DNA of 64,000 nt from Amaurobius ferox (Eukaryota; Arthropoda; Arachnida; Araneae; Amaurobiidae), in contig OX578152.1 in the NCBI GenBank assembly GCA_951213105.1, forward strand, positions 73,857,680 to 73,921,679, read 5' to 3'. Positions 22,201 to 35,500 of this stretch are shown here, piece by piece. A program made the translations under genes and the position numbers. The notes beneath the pieces were generated by a model. It ran no database searches and had not been told where the DNA came from. It worked only from the letters and a program-made list of their open reading frames with translations. Each line of letters starts with the position of its first letter. Position 1 is the stretch's first letter.

Positions 22201-23710
22201 AAAAAACTGTAATACCATAGCATGCAATTTCATCTGATTATTGTAGAAAATAAAAACTTCTCTTTTGACATTTAATGAGAACAGTATTTAGGTAAATTTG
22301 AACAATGTATTTAAGCTCAAACAGAATAATAATGCAGCATACAGCTGTTTTAAAGATATGCCGGATCTCCTTCATCAGTGCTAGAGGACCAACAAACCCA
22401 GAGACATAAATACTAAATGGGTCGAAACAGCTATATGCTGCAATACTGCAATATTATTCCATTTGTCATAAAATTTTTCCTCAAGTTTTCCTTATCCAAG
22501 TCTATTTTGCTTATTGACAACAGTATTTATAAAATCAAAAGATAGTTCTTGGTAACAAATGTATTTTCATTTGGACCTTACCATGTGCTTATTCTTCAAA
22601 CTGATAAAATTTCTGTTAAAATGCTATATGATCTCCTGAAGGTGATTTAACAAATTATGCCATATTTCTCTGTTCAAGTCAAAAATCAAATGAATGTATT
22701 CATTATGACAATTCAACTATTCGATTGCAAAAATCAGAAAAAAGCAGTTACACAAATTTAAATACATTGAAATAAATTAATTGTATTCATTGTGTTCATT
22801 GGACTGCTTACCATACTTAAATGTTTCATTTCAGATTTTTATACAGGTTCCTATCCTATAGTCCGATCTTCTTAGAAATGGTGGCTCAAGGTCATGGAAA
22901 TTCATTCTCCCACTTCCACTGCTTGCCAAATACGTTGGTGAAGGTAATCATAAATTCAAAGCAATCCCTAAGCGATACTCCTTTACAACTTTGTAATTGG
23001 TTTTTTCCATCTATCTTACTTTGCTGTCGAGTTCGTTATGCGAACTTTTTAAGGTCTTTGCTAGGGGACCAACAACCACTTTATTCAATTGGATTACTTT
23101 ATTCAACTTTACTACAGCTAGACCTAACAGATACACTCATGGACTTTTCTTTACAAAGTTATTGAGGGTGCTTAAAAACTTTCCTAGGAACCCCATATAT
23201 TTCCACTTGATATTTAAATATTTTGTTTAATATTTGATTAATTTTTAATCAAAAATAGTAACACGTATATAGAGTAGAAAGATTCACTTGACCTTCTCAT
23301 AATTCATATTATATTTTTTTGTGATCAATTCCATGATAATCAATTTAAGAACAAACTAGAAAACTGGCTGATTTCAACAAAATCCCAAATAAGAAAAATG
23401 AACCTTCACAAAATACTGAATAAAATTTGACAATTCACAAAATATATTTTATTAAAAAAAATTTTTTTTTTTTTAACTTCAAATAAGTTAGTTTACTGCC
23501 TGAAACAAATAATTCATAATATACGTACTAAAATTTTAATAAGCGTATATAAGATAAAATAAAATTCCAAAACAAAAGAAACAAAATTCTACTACTTTTA
23601 TGGCAATCTTTTTTTCTCTCCTTTTCACAAAATTGGAATATTTTATTCTTCAAAAACTGACCATGTGAAATAAACAAAAATAGTAAGTAACTTTGCTACT
23701 CATCATATAA

Positions 23711-23935
23711 TTGATGTTAATCATCACTCCTTTAGTATATTTTAAATGAGAAAAGGTTGATGTGTACAATATTATTGATGTTAATCATCACTCCTTTGGT
23801 ATATTTTGAATGAGAAAATGTTGATGTGTACAATGATATAACTGATGTTAATCATCACTCCTTCATATAATAAATCATAAATTAAGATAATTTATGTTAA
23901 TCATCACTCCTTTCATATATTTTGAATGAGAAAAG
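23711..23935. repeat. Minisatellite, about 4 units of 50-67 bp
   Basis: Four units begin with GATGTTAATCATCACTCC (or TATG...) at about 23711, 23774, 23841 and 23891. Most also carry TATATTTTGAATGAGAAAA. Non-coding. Confidence 0.75.
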
Positions 23936-25233
23936 TCTGTGTGTGACTATGGTACTTGGGGAAAGGAGATTAGCTTATTTATTGTTTCAAGTAGTATTTT
24001 ATTTAGATAACTCATATGTACCACATGCATAAAACAATGATACAATAGACTTTTTTCTGGTGAAAAACATTACATTCGTTTAGCTTCAGGTCTGGTGCCT
24101 AGCGAGCATTCAAATGTTATGATTTTTTTAAATGTTTTGATTGATTTTTTTTTTACTTGCAAATTATAATTTTGATAGATTAATAGAATGCAGTTTATCT
24201 AGTCTGAATTGAACTACAAATGAATTGACAATGAAATGTTTGGCTATAACGATTGCAGTCATTCCATTAGGAGTGTGTGGTCAGGGCAAGTGATAAAGAC
24301 ATACTAGCATATAGCACAGATGTTGATGAATATGGTGGTACTTCCATTACATTATTTCCTTTCATCCCAGTAACATTTCTTTCATGATTTACTCTGCACC
24401 CTAAGATATTTCACATCAAAAATCTTACAGACCCTCGACCTCATTAAATTTTCAGTTACACTTTGTGTATTTTTTTTAAAGAAAATATGGGCAAGAAAAT
24501 TATTGTAAGAATAGTATCTGTGGATAGCTTACAAATTTACCTATCAAAAGAATATAAATATATCTACATTTCTTTAACAGCTTCTGGCATATATTGCAGG
24601 TACAATACTAACTGTCCTAAGTCTGCAAATTCATATTACACTGAGATGTCAGAATACTTTTTATCAGTTTTGCATAAAAAAATCACTTATGCTTAAAATA
24701 CAATAAAATTATTTACAGGGATGGAAAAATTCTCCCCACCCCGAAGAGATTATTTTTAAAGTCTTTGATTTGAAGTTGATAGTTATTTCTTTTATAAAAT
24801 CCTTGCATAAATAAAAATCACATACATTGAATGAATTAATAGAGTTAGACATGCTGTATATAATGCCTTAAATATACATTACATATTTGATATGATGTTA
24901 ATACATGAGAAATAATTAATTGAACAGTTAGTTCAATAGCATATTAAAACATTCCTAAGTTCAGAGTGACAGGTGAACATTTTTGAGGGATCTCCTGCAG
25001 CTATATAAAGTGATGATAAAACTTATTGTCCTTTATTTTATCACCAAAATATTTTAACAAAAAATACTGCTTATATTATTTTAAATTATTAAATTTACTT
25101 GAGTACATCTGCCTCTGGTTCACGCAATACTAAATACACTATAAATGAAATTTCCCAGGCTAGATTTAAAATGGGATCTTAAACTTTGGATCACTGCTAG
25201 TGATGGGCATATCGATACAACTGTATCGATATG

Positions 25234-25953
25234 CAGGGTGTCCAGTGCTATCGGTGCCCAATGTCTATTTCCTCAACCGTTAGTCACAGAGATATACATC
25301 CAATTGCAAAAATGTTTTAAATTTTAAAATCTATTATCTTAGAAACAGTTTAAATCAATAAATACATTTCTGAAAGAAATACGAAATATAAATTTTTATA
25401 CGTTCCCCCAGTCCTACCAATTACATTTAGAAAAATCATCCTCATACAATTTCATGCAAAATAAAAAAAAAATCTTCCTTTTACGACCAAAATTCACAGA
25501 GTTATGAAGCATTAAACTTTATGACTTAAGTCGCTTATCCATGCATAAAAATGTCCCATTTCAGGCAACCAACCAATCAAGGACCGTATTGATCATTTCT
25601 CCAGGCAACCAACCAATCAGGGACCGTATTAACCATTTCTCAGCACAAAAAGTGCTCCAACTTTAAACAGCTATAAGTAGGTCAATTTTCGTCGTAAAAG
25701 GATGATTTTTTTTTATTATTATTATTTTGCATAAAATTGTATGGGGATGATTTCCCTAAATATAATTGGTAGGACTGGGGGACTGTATAAAAATTCATAT
25801 TTTGTATTTCTTTCAGAAATGCATTTATTGATTTTAAACTGTTTCTAAGATAATAGATTTTGAAATCTAAAACATTTTTGCAATTGGAAGTGTATCTCTG
25901 TGACTAATGATTGAGGAAATAGCCATTGGGCACCGATAGCACTGGACACCTTG
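25234..25953. mobile_element. Mariner/Tc1-type foldback MITE M2
   Basis: Ends are CAGGGTGTCCAGTGCTATCG and its inverted near-copy. Arms of about 260 bp mirror each other, and the centre holds a 38-bp segment containing CAACCAACCAATCA present twice (about 25563-25640). Flanks are TG at left and TA at right. The interior shares TTTATACG..CCCCC with the MITE at 57131. Confidence 0.62.
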
Positions 25954-27929
25954 TATATTGTTACATAACAGTGCAATACACTGATATTTTATATCAATAC
26001 ATTTCTTTAGTATGCATACTATGAATCAATACAATAACTTTCGATATGTATCATATCAATAATTTTCTTGAATTTGTGATCATATGTTCGTTGTAGTGAT
26101 TTTTTATTTTACAAAAAATATGTACAAATTTGTTATAATGATATTATACAGTAATTCAACAAATTATCATTTTAGCCAAAATGAATTTTTAAAAACCTGT
26201 AGTCTGTTGTAAACATACTGAAAAAATACATTTAAAATGACTCAAATATAAGGTTTTTTTAAACTCATGTTTAATCGAGTGATTTTATGAAAACTTATCT
26301 GTTAATATTATGCAATTTATACATTATTGCATTTTGAATAAGTGGAAGTTTTACTTATTAAATCACATTCAGTCATGCTTAATCTGCATGAATAAAAATC
26401 TGTATTTTTAAAATTAGCCTCATTAATGCAATAATTAATATGCATTCAAATTAAGTTATAATTATCATATATATATACAACTGAGTGACACTGACTGTCT
26501 GTCTGATTAAGAGACATTTACATAAGCCAAACTACTGATGGTAGAAACTTGAAACTTTGCATACATGTGAGACTTACTCCTTAAATAACTGGCAAATCTA
26601 AAATCTTGGAATTTGGTTCAAAAAATTTATAAACTGTGGATTTTTTTTTTTGCTTTTCATAAAATTTTTAACAAAATAGAAGTTAGATTTTATATTTTTA
26701 TAATACAGTCACATTTTCATATCATATGTTTAAAAAAATATTCTAACTGATTCGACGTTTCTCTATTAATGTTTGGCCATTTTCTCAAAATTTCTATCTG
26801 GCAACCTTATAAGTAGTTAACGAGAACGCTGGTAATGTTCATTGCTGAACACTGAATTCTTTACCCTTACAAAAAATACCCAGATTCAACAAAATTTCTC
26901 TTAACTCTTGCTGTTTAAAAATAAACCATCATGCAAATATCTAACAATATTAAATGTTTAAAATACTTCATTGTTTTATTAAAAAATAACATATATTAAA
27001 ACCTTAATAACTTTCATTTTTTTCAATAAAAAAAGTATAAAAAGTTGTACTCTTTTTTAACAAGCTATTTCAAATTTACGCAGAACCCTGGCTAGAAATT
27101 GGTAATTATATGTAAGCAAAAATAATAGATGTCAATTTAAAAAAAACTAATAATGATGAATTGAAATCAGCTGTGATACAATTGGGAGTATTATGCAATT
27201 AAATTAATTGATAAATACTCTGAAGTTTACTGTCTCTTAAAATTTAAATAATGTAAATGCAAGTTAGTGACTTGTGAAATTATAGAATAAGTTAAATATA
27301 AAAATAGTGACTTAAAATTGACTCATTTGTAAATCAGTGACTTGAAAGAAATGTACAAACAGGTTTATTTATTTGTATTATGAAAATAGAATATAATATG
27401 AATCAGAAATACAAAAGAAACAATGCTTTTTGAGTAGAACATTTTACTAAGCACAAAATTTACAATGATTCATACAAAAATCTTTCTCTGAAAATTAGAG
27501 CTTCTCATAGGCTAGAAATAAAGAAAAATGATGTTCTTTTTATTTTCATTTTAGTTGCTAAGTTAATGATTTATACTCTGATGATTATCGTACGGTTGAA
27601 AGAATGCTTAAGGCATACCAGATTGATGCAGTGAATTGATAAAAACACTCAAGTAAAGAGATACAAAGAGTATGATTTTTCCTTCCACTGTACAAGAGAA
27701 TATCAATTATATAACAATTAAACCAGTGGATACATCATTTTCTTTTATAAACTCTTTTGCTGAGCAGCTCTAAAATTTCTGCAAATGTGTCAACTATATC
27801 TTATGAAACAGCATTTGATGCTGCAAAAATGCAGGTGCTTTACAAAAAAGAAGCACACATTTAGAGGCTACAAAAAACAGTCTCAACAATATAGTCAGTT
27901 TACAAAATACCTGCTCAAACTGCTGCAAA

Positions 27930-29330
27930 TATGAACCCAGAATAAAACTTTGTTAAAAGGCAGTATGAAAGACAGAAACTAAAACCATATCAACTAGTTT
28001 CAGAAGCAGAATTAGCATCTTATATCAACAAGGTTCCACTCATTTTTATCAAAAGGATTCAAGCACTTTTCAAGAACCTAATATTTTCTCTTACACGGCC
28101 CACCTTCAGAACTAATTATATTCAGGTTTTAAAATTTAGAATTCAAATATTCAAAAATACACTATAGCAAAGGTACATAAACTGTAGTATAGTAAATGAT
28201 TAATATGAAATCTTTAAAATTATTGACTTGAAGAATTTCTTGTTGACTCTTTCACCAAGCAATTTAAGAATTGCCAATTTTTAGACGAAATTGAATGGTT
28301 GTTAAAAAAAATAGCGTTTGAGTCCCATTTACAAATCAAAACAAAACAAAAAACAAGATGTGGTGGGGGGAGGGGGGGGGGGATTTTTTAAGGAATTTGA
28401 AAACCGAAGTAAAAACCAAGCACTCTTAATTTTCTAAAACCACCAGAACCCTAGTCCAGACAATAAAAACAGAGCTGTTCATCCAGTAAAAGCAAACGGA
28501 CAGTTGTTACTTGTAAAAAGCATAAAAGAAAACTATATACAATAATAATATTAACCAGTTTTGCCAGCAAAGTTGGCTTCCTCCATTGACAAAAAAAAAA
28601 CAAAAAAAAAACAGAGCAGTTACACCAGTAAAAACAAACTGGCTCTATTTTTACTCAGATACCACTCAGAAAAAGTAAGCTTATTTTACTTTCAATAGTG
28701 GTTAATATCATATATTTTTTGCTGTTTACCAAAGTTGCAGTTTCCCAAGATACAAATATATTGTCAAAATAGGGAAAAATTACTATAACAAAGACTTAAT
28801 ATATGCAATACATAATGGTTAATGGGGATTTTTTTTTATTTACACATTATTAAAGGACACACATTGAACTTAAACCAGTACCAATAAAAGTTGAATCAAA
28901 TAAAATACTAGTTAGCTAAAAAAAAATTAAAACTCCCCCCAAAATTTATTAATAGGAATCTTTTCTGCAATGTGTAGGGATTTTTCAGTGAAATTTGAGT
29001 TTTATTAAAAAATTCCTAGTTTCAGAAACCTTCGTCTAAGTAATAAAAATACGGAGATTTTGTTGTTTGTGGGAATATTGGGTGAAATACCTGTAAAACT
29101 CCTGGTATATGAAAAATCAAAATAGATGACAACTATGTAATTTATTAACAAAGTATTTTATTCAAAGGCAATCTTTTTTAACAACATTTATTGAATAAAT
29201 TGCCAGTTTGCCTTTAGTGAATGAATTGGTCTTCAAAAAGTGAAAGAAACTTTCTTTTGCTTCTGAAAGCTGTTGATATGATTTTAATTTAAGGTTTTAT
29301 TCTGCCTTTTAACAAAGATTTTTCCCAGGT
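27930..29330. repeat. Diverged inverted pair near the ZNRF 3' end
   Basis: About 27930-28010 (plus) and 29240-29330 (minus) share CTTTGTTAAAAGGCAG, CATATCAAC and TTTCAGAAGC in the same order. Between them an imperfect duplication with CCAGTAAAA.CAAAC lies at about 28468 and 28609. Confidence 0.45.
29296..29301 (-). promoter_or_regulatory. Candidate polyadenylation signal for the ZNRF gene
   Basis: The reverse complement reads AATAAA, about 190 bases beyond the ZNRF stop codon. It is the first perfect hexamer I noticed downstream. In AT-rich DNA such hexamers are common, so this is only a candidate. Confidence 0.35.
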
Positions 29331-29489
29331 AATATAGTCAGTATCATGTCACATACGACAAGTTGTTCGGTTGTTTGGTTGAAAATAACAAGAGCACAAA
29401 ATGGCAAAGAAAGCAGAATTTTTTCCTGTAATCTACACACACTATACAGCCATTAATCACAGATGTATCTATTAGTCTCAGGTAGAGTC

Positions 29490-29547
29490 TTAGTCCAGAG
29501 GGTGCTCGGGGCAAGAGCGGTTAACTTTGAACCAGGCATCAATACAA
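29490..29547 (-). CDS. ZNRF2: ZNRF exon 4: C-terminal RING end and stop
   Basis: Fifty-eight bases encoding CIDAWFKVNRSCPEHPLD and a TAA stop at 29490-29492. They supply the last RING Cys/His residues and the family's typical short tail. The acceptor is a strong pyrimidine tract, TTTTTCTTTTCAG, just above 29547. The joined codon at the 3/4 junction gives Thr where vertebrates have Ser or Gly. Confidence 0.94.
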
Positions 29548-32500
29548 CTGAAAAGAAAAATAGGAAACAATTCATTTTAAAACATTACAGCAAATGGATA
29601 CATGTCAAATTTAATTATTTACTTTTATTAGCACTTAATAAACTATAGCATAACATTTAAAAAGACCCCTTACAAAAGTGAATTATTCTGCACTATTCCA
29701 TTTAGTGGATGCACCATTTACTTTTTCATTTTTTTATAAAATGCACCATGTGGCACAAAGATTTCCTGCTTGGACTTGAGAAACATCTAACGGCAATTAC
29801 TGAAAATAGTCAATTGTCCCTTATTGATATTGAATAATTATTTATCACGAAGTACATTCCAACCCCAGTCCCTAGAAATTTATTTTTGTAACTTTTCTCC
29901 ACCTATCCAAGTATTAAAATCTTTCCATAAATGTATAACACATTTCTCAACATCAATGATCTGCAATCTGTAACTTATCCGCAACCTGTTGTACCAAATT
30001 AACAAGCTCGAATACTGTACTGTTAATTTGGTAATCGCTTAAGTCATGAAGTAATCTTTGGAGAATATTTGGCATGTGTGACTTTATTTAGGAAACATTC
30101 TTTATGATTTTAAATCCTATACTGTTTAACTAGATCAATTCTGAAATTATGAACTGATTGATATCAAGTATACAATTATGATAATATTGTATTCTCACAA
30201 TAGTAACATTCATGGAATTTACTGTTAATGAACTATAACTTTTTAATGTGGGGAAAAATAAAATAATTCAATGCTACTTTTAAGAACATTATTTTAATTC
30301 TATTCTTTAGCAGCAGTTTGAGCTGTACATAAAATAATACATATGAAATTACCATATTTCTTCTATTCTCTGACACAATTTTTCCCCATACAAACATCTC
30401 AAAACAGAGTGTTTCTTAGAATTGATGGTGCCTTACAATCTCAGTTTATTATTATTATTATTATTATTTTACGAGTAAATAAATAATGAGAGCTCAGAAT
30501 AATTAGACTCTGTGAAGTAGACTCTGATATTGGTTCAGAAAGAAGTGATGAATAATATACCTACTGAATAAATACTAGTGTTGTTACTAAACTGAATTCT
30601 ATAAAAAAATTTGTTAGATATATTTCAGCAGTCTATATTATTATTTTTCCTTAGAGTCAAAGCTTTTTTTTCTGTTGGTGATACTGAAATTAAGGTGTGT
30701 CTAACAGTCAATGGCACCTTAAAATCTAAGAAATATCATATATTACATTTACATTTCAGAGGAATGTTTATTTATATGAAATATATTGAACACTTAAACA
30801 TTTGTAATAATTATTTAGATATTATCAAAAATTATTATAATTGAGATTTCCAACAATTATTATTAACAATTACTAAAATTAAATAATTTTGAAGATTGCA
30901 CAAAATACAATTAACAATATGATCTCTGTGAATAACATTAATATTACTTCGTATCTAAGCCAAAATTATCCTAATCCTTACTGTAGCTTACTGAATATAA
31001 ACAAATTTCTTTAATATGTCATTAAATTTTATGTAAGAAATAAATTAGAAACTGATAACCTTTTTCACAACCCTAACTCTCAATCAAAGTATTTCAGACA
31101 GAAAAAATTATTAATATAATGGATAAATATATATATAATATATACATATTTATTCCTTAAAAAACCTTTTTTGAAAGACATTAGCTGGCCATACGCATGC
31201 ATTTGTTCACTGAGTGATAAAACAGCTTGTGAGAACGCAGCAAAGTATGAGTGAAAATATGGCATACCACAAAAAATTACCCTCACACACTAACAAAAAA
31301 AGGTCAAAACAAGCAATGCCACATGACTTGGAGAAGCCAAGTCTAGCATTTATTACGCATTTTACACAAATGCACACCTGTTACTAATGAAATGGAGATA
31401 TATTTTAGAATAAAATTATTAAAACTATATTTAGGTATTTTGAATGACTTAGACTCATTTGATATACATCTGAAGAGCATAAATTAGAATTTAATATATT
31501 TGCACCCAAAAAATTTGGTCATATGACTCTTAAAAAAATTTGTTCATCTGACAAGTTTTTCAAAGTCAGGCTGATTCAGAAATTTTTAAGTGAAATGCAA
31601 ACCATGAGAATGACTTTGACAGGGCAAAGGGTATGGGCCAGAATAAACCTTTGGTTATGGCAAGAAGATCATATAACAAAGACCAGAGTTCGATCCTTGC
31701 TGCCACCAAAAACAAATCACCGTGTCTTTGTGGAGTGCATGATAAATCTGTAGATCTAGAAATCCTTCTGAGAGATGATAGGCAAAAGAAGGGGGCATGG
31801 TCCCTGTGATTGCCACCTCCTTTGAGTTCCAATCTAAACTGGGTGGCTCTCTCAGCTATCCAAACAGTTACCTTACACCTACAAGAAGGTAAAACAAGGG
31901 TTCGATTTAAGCAGTACTGCAATACGAATTCCAATTAAAATTTGCATAAAGATGAAAAGACTGTGACGATTCACAGTAAATGCAATATATCTTCCATAGT
32001 GATGGTAATCTGATGGAAGATATATAAACACAAATTTAATTCATTTTATCACAAATTTAATTTTAGAATTCTTGTGCTAAACATGCACATTTTAGAGCAG
32101 ATGTGGGACATTACGATGCCATTGAATGTAGATCTCCTATAACACTGTATCTATATAGAAGCCTTAGAATATGTGGCATCATACTATAAAATTTCTAAAA
32201 AAAACAGGTTTTACAAATAAGACCAACTTCAGATCATTTCTTTTTTATCATGGCTTCAAATTCGCTAATCTACCATGGAGCAAGAATCTATTTTTAAAAT
32301 ACTTCATAATGAATGTTTAGCACAGAAATTTCTGTGTGACAATAATTCCGTACTTTGTTCTGCCCACGTGCATGGGTGTCCATAGGGTGGGAAAGAGGGG
32401 GCATTTGTCCCTCCTTAGGTGTTCAAGGTTACGAAAGGGGGAAGCAGTTTAGTCAAAATTGTACGCCTCATTTTTTGTGTAGCAACTGTTGCTATGCAAT

Positions 32501-35500
32501 TTTTTTCCCCTCAAATCCAACCATAGCAGTAAATGGCCTAAATACAGCTAATGGCCTAAATACAGCCTAAAATACAGATTTCACCCAGGCAGTAAATATC
32601 TTGCCCTATGCATTAAATAATATTGCACACCTATAAGCTAAAATACATGCCCCTATAATGCTAAAAAATTGGCACCTTAAACACTAATTTATTTGCAAAC
32701 TGTAAGCAATATATCTGCCATCTGCAAACTCTAATATATTTGCAGCTTGTTTGAATGTTTAATTAGTACCCCTGAGCAAATTGCCTATGTTTACTTGTTA
32801 ACAGATTCAGCTGTGTCACCTTGATAAAAAAACAAACTATCTTAATTTTGGAAATGTCTGTGATTAATGTTTTAATCCTTGTGAGAAACACTGATTTTTT
32901 TAAGCTTATTTTTGTGCCATTTTCAACAACAACTTTGAGGTCATATACCCTGAGACCACCTGCCTTGCAGTTGGCAAAAACAAAGTGATAAAACTCCATC
33001 ATCACATTCCGATTTCCAAGAAAGCACCCATTTTCAGCCGTCATCAAAGGAGGGAGAGATAATCCCGGGATGGGAAGCAGATAGTCCTTGACACCAAAGA
33101 GTCTGGGAAGATTCCAGAAATGTTCGATCCAGGGTGGTCTTGAGATTAAGGCCCGAATATATAGGTAAACAGGAGACGCAATGGAGAAACCCCTGACAAT
33201 TTTCGAGGAGTAAGGACGCACACTTTGGGTGCGTCGACTCACATGCCTCTGCCAGTAGACTATTAGATTGTAATTTAACATAAAATGCCATGCTTTAATA
33301 AAAGTTTGTGTTTATATTTACAAACTAAATGCCTGATCTTTTCAAAGCTTTGAGAACTATTTCTCTATGTTTTTATCACAACTCACAGATCCGATAACAC
33401 ACGGTACTCTGAGAGGAACAGTCGCACATTGCGTCGGTGCATCCCCATTCCCTATGCACCAGAGGACCAACGCTACCAAATAATATAAATGAAGATGTCC
33501 GGAGAAGGGAATGATAATACAAGACCTTACAATCCTCTTAACACTTATAAACTAAAATGAAGAAATGTGGTATACTTACGTCTTATGATATATACATAGG
33601 CAAGGTAGTCTGGCAATTGTGTCCCCCTGAGTTAGCTCTTCTAAACAAATAACACATTCCCCTTTATCTTCTATTAAAACATCCTCTGCAAAATGCAATG
33701 AAAAGTATGAATCAAAAATAATAAAACACTAATGTAAAAAGAAATGAAGTAAACCAGAAGACAATTATCAAACAAAAAGGAACAACTAACCCTGGCTAGA
33801 TTAGAATCAGCAAGTTTCAGGATGGCTCCCTAATTATTAGACTACAAGTACACATTTGTATCACCTTTTTGTACTAAACTCATTCAAATTATGACTAAAG
33901 AATGGAAGAACAGCAGCTGGTCCACCACTGGCAATTTAGACTCATAAATAATTAATATTTAATAGTTCTGACTTTCCCAATGAAAATTCTATGGAAAATA
34001 ATCCCATATTCCATAGTTTTCTACAAAAAAAAAAAAAAAATCAAGTACCTTTTAATGATTTTCAAGGACCTAAATTTTATTTTTCAAGGACTATATAACT
34101 AAGGACTTTAAAAGACCAGAATGTACAGGGGAAAATACTTAGCCACATGTTTATCTGGCATTCCAGGTGGTGTGTCGCTAGTGAATGATTGACAATTATT
34201 GAGCAATTCTACTCAATCAGAACCTGAAGTAAAGTTGTGGGACAAAATTACTAGTTTAAAATGATAAAATATTGTAAAAAAAACTTTTACATTGTTTTGG
34301 TAAAATGCACTTAAAAGTAAAAAATAATTTTTAGCTATCATATCATTCTTGTTCATATGCGACTAAAAATAAAACCATGGGGCATTCATAAAAGATTTTT
34401 GTATTTAAACATTAACTGAATTTTAAGTAACAATAGAAGCAATAACATAGAAATGACATATATAAAAATGACTACATTTAATTCAGTTAAATTTAATTTT
34501 TCTTTGACAATTTTAATTTAATAATTCATCATTATACGTTATTTCTATATAACCACTTCTTTTGTTCCTTAAAATTCTGTTAATGTCCAATACAATTATT
34601 TTATGAGCGCCACACGATTTTATTTTTAGTCATATATGACCAAGAAAGTTGTGATAGATAAAAATTATTTTTTACTTTTTAGTGCATTTTACTAAAACAG
34701 TGTAACCTAAAAAGATTTTTTAATTTATACTTTTTAGTATTTTAATATTTTGTAATAAATTTTTCATCAGATATCCAAACTTTTTTAAATATTTTATTGA
34801 ATTTGTGATGACCAATGGTTGTCTGTCTAGATGTCTATTTTAACTTCTTTGATGGCATTTTTAACATACTTCCCTACATTCTAAAGATCTGAAATTTGGT
34901 ACATAGCTTAGTGCAGTAGAACATTTTAATCTATTATAATTTTGTGGATCCTCAAAAAATAGAACAGGCATTTTTTTACAAAATGGCTCATGAAAAATCT
35001 CCTTTGCTTTGCATAATCAATGTTAAACAAGAAAGATCAATCATGCATAAAGCATTGATTATGAGACACTTTCCAACTCTAATTTTATTTAAACATTTCT
35101 AAACTGCGATACATTCAGTGGTAATATTTTTAAAATTATCACAATGCTGCAATAATTGATTATATTTGAAAATTTAAAACTTCATCAAAAAAACCCAACT
35201 TGACTCAAATGATGTCATCGAAATACAAATCGCCTGGCTCTCTGTTAAAGACCCAGACCACACGACTGACCCTAAGGCTTACAGCAGCAGCTTAATGTGT
35301 GGCCGGGAAAGGCCTGGCTCTCTGTTGTTGTTGTTGAGACCCAGACCGTCCGACCTACCAGAAAGATGTAAGGTAACTGTTTGGACGGTCGGGAAGTGCC
35401 ACCCAATTTAGACCGGAACCCAGTGGGGGGAGGCATCCACAGGGACCGTACCCTCCTTCCCCTACCACCAACCTCTCGGAAGGACTTTCGGACCCACATG

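Noticed and set aside
22821..23230. 114- and 77-codon plus-strand frames
   Set aside because: Hydrophobic, AT-driven composition without a recognisable motif or splice structure.
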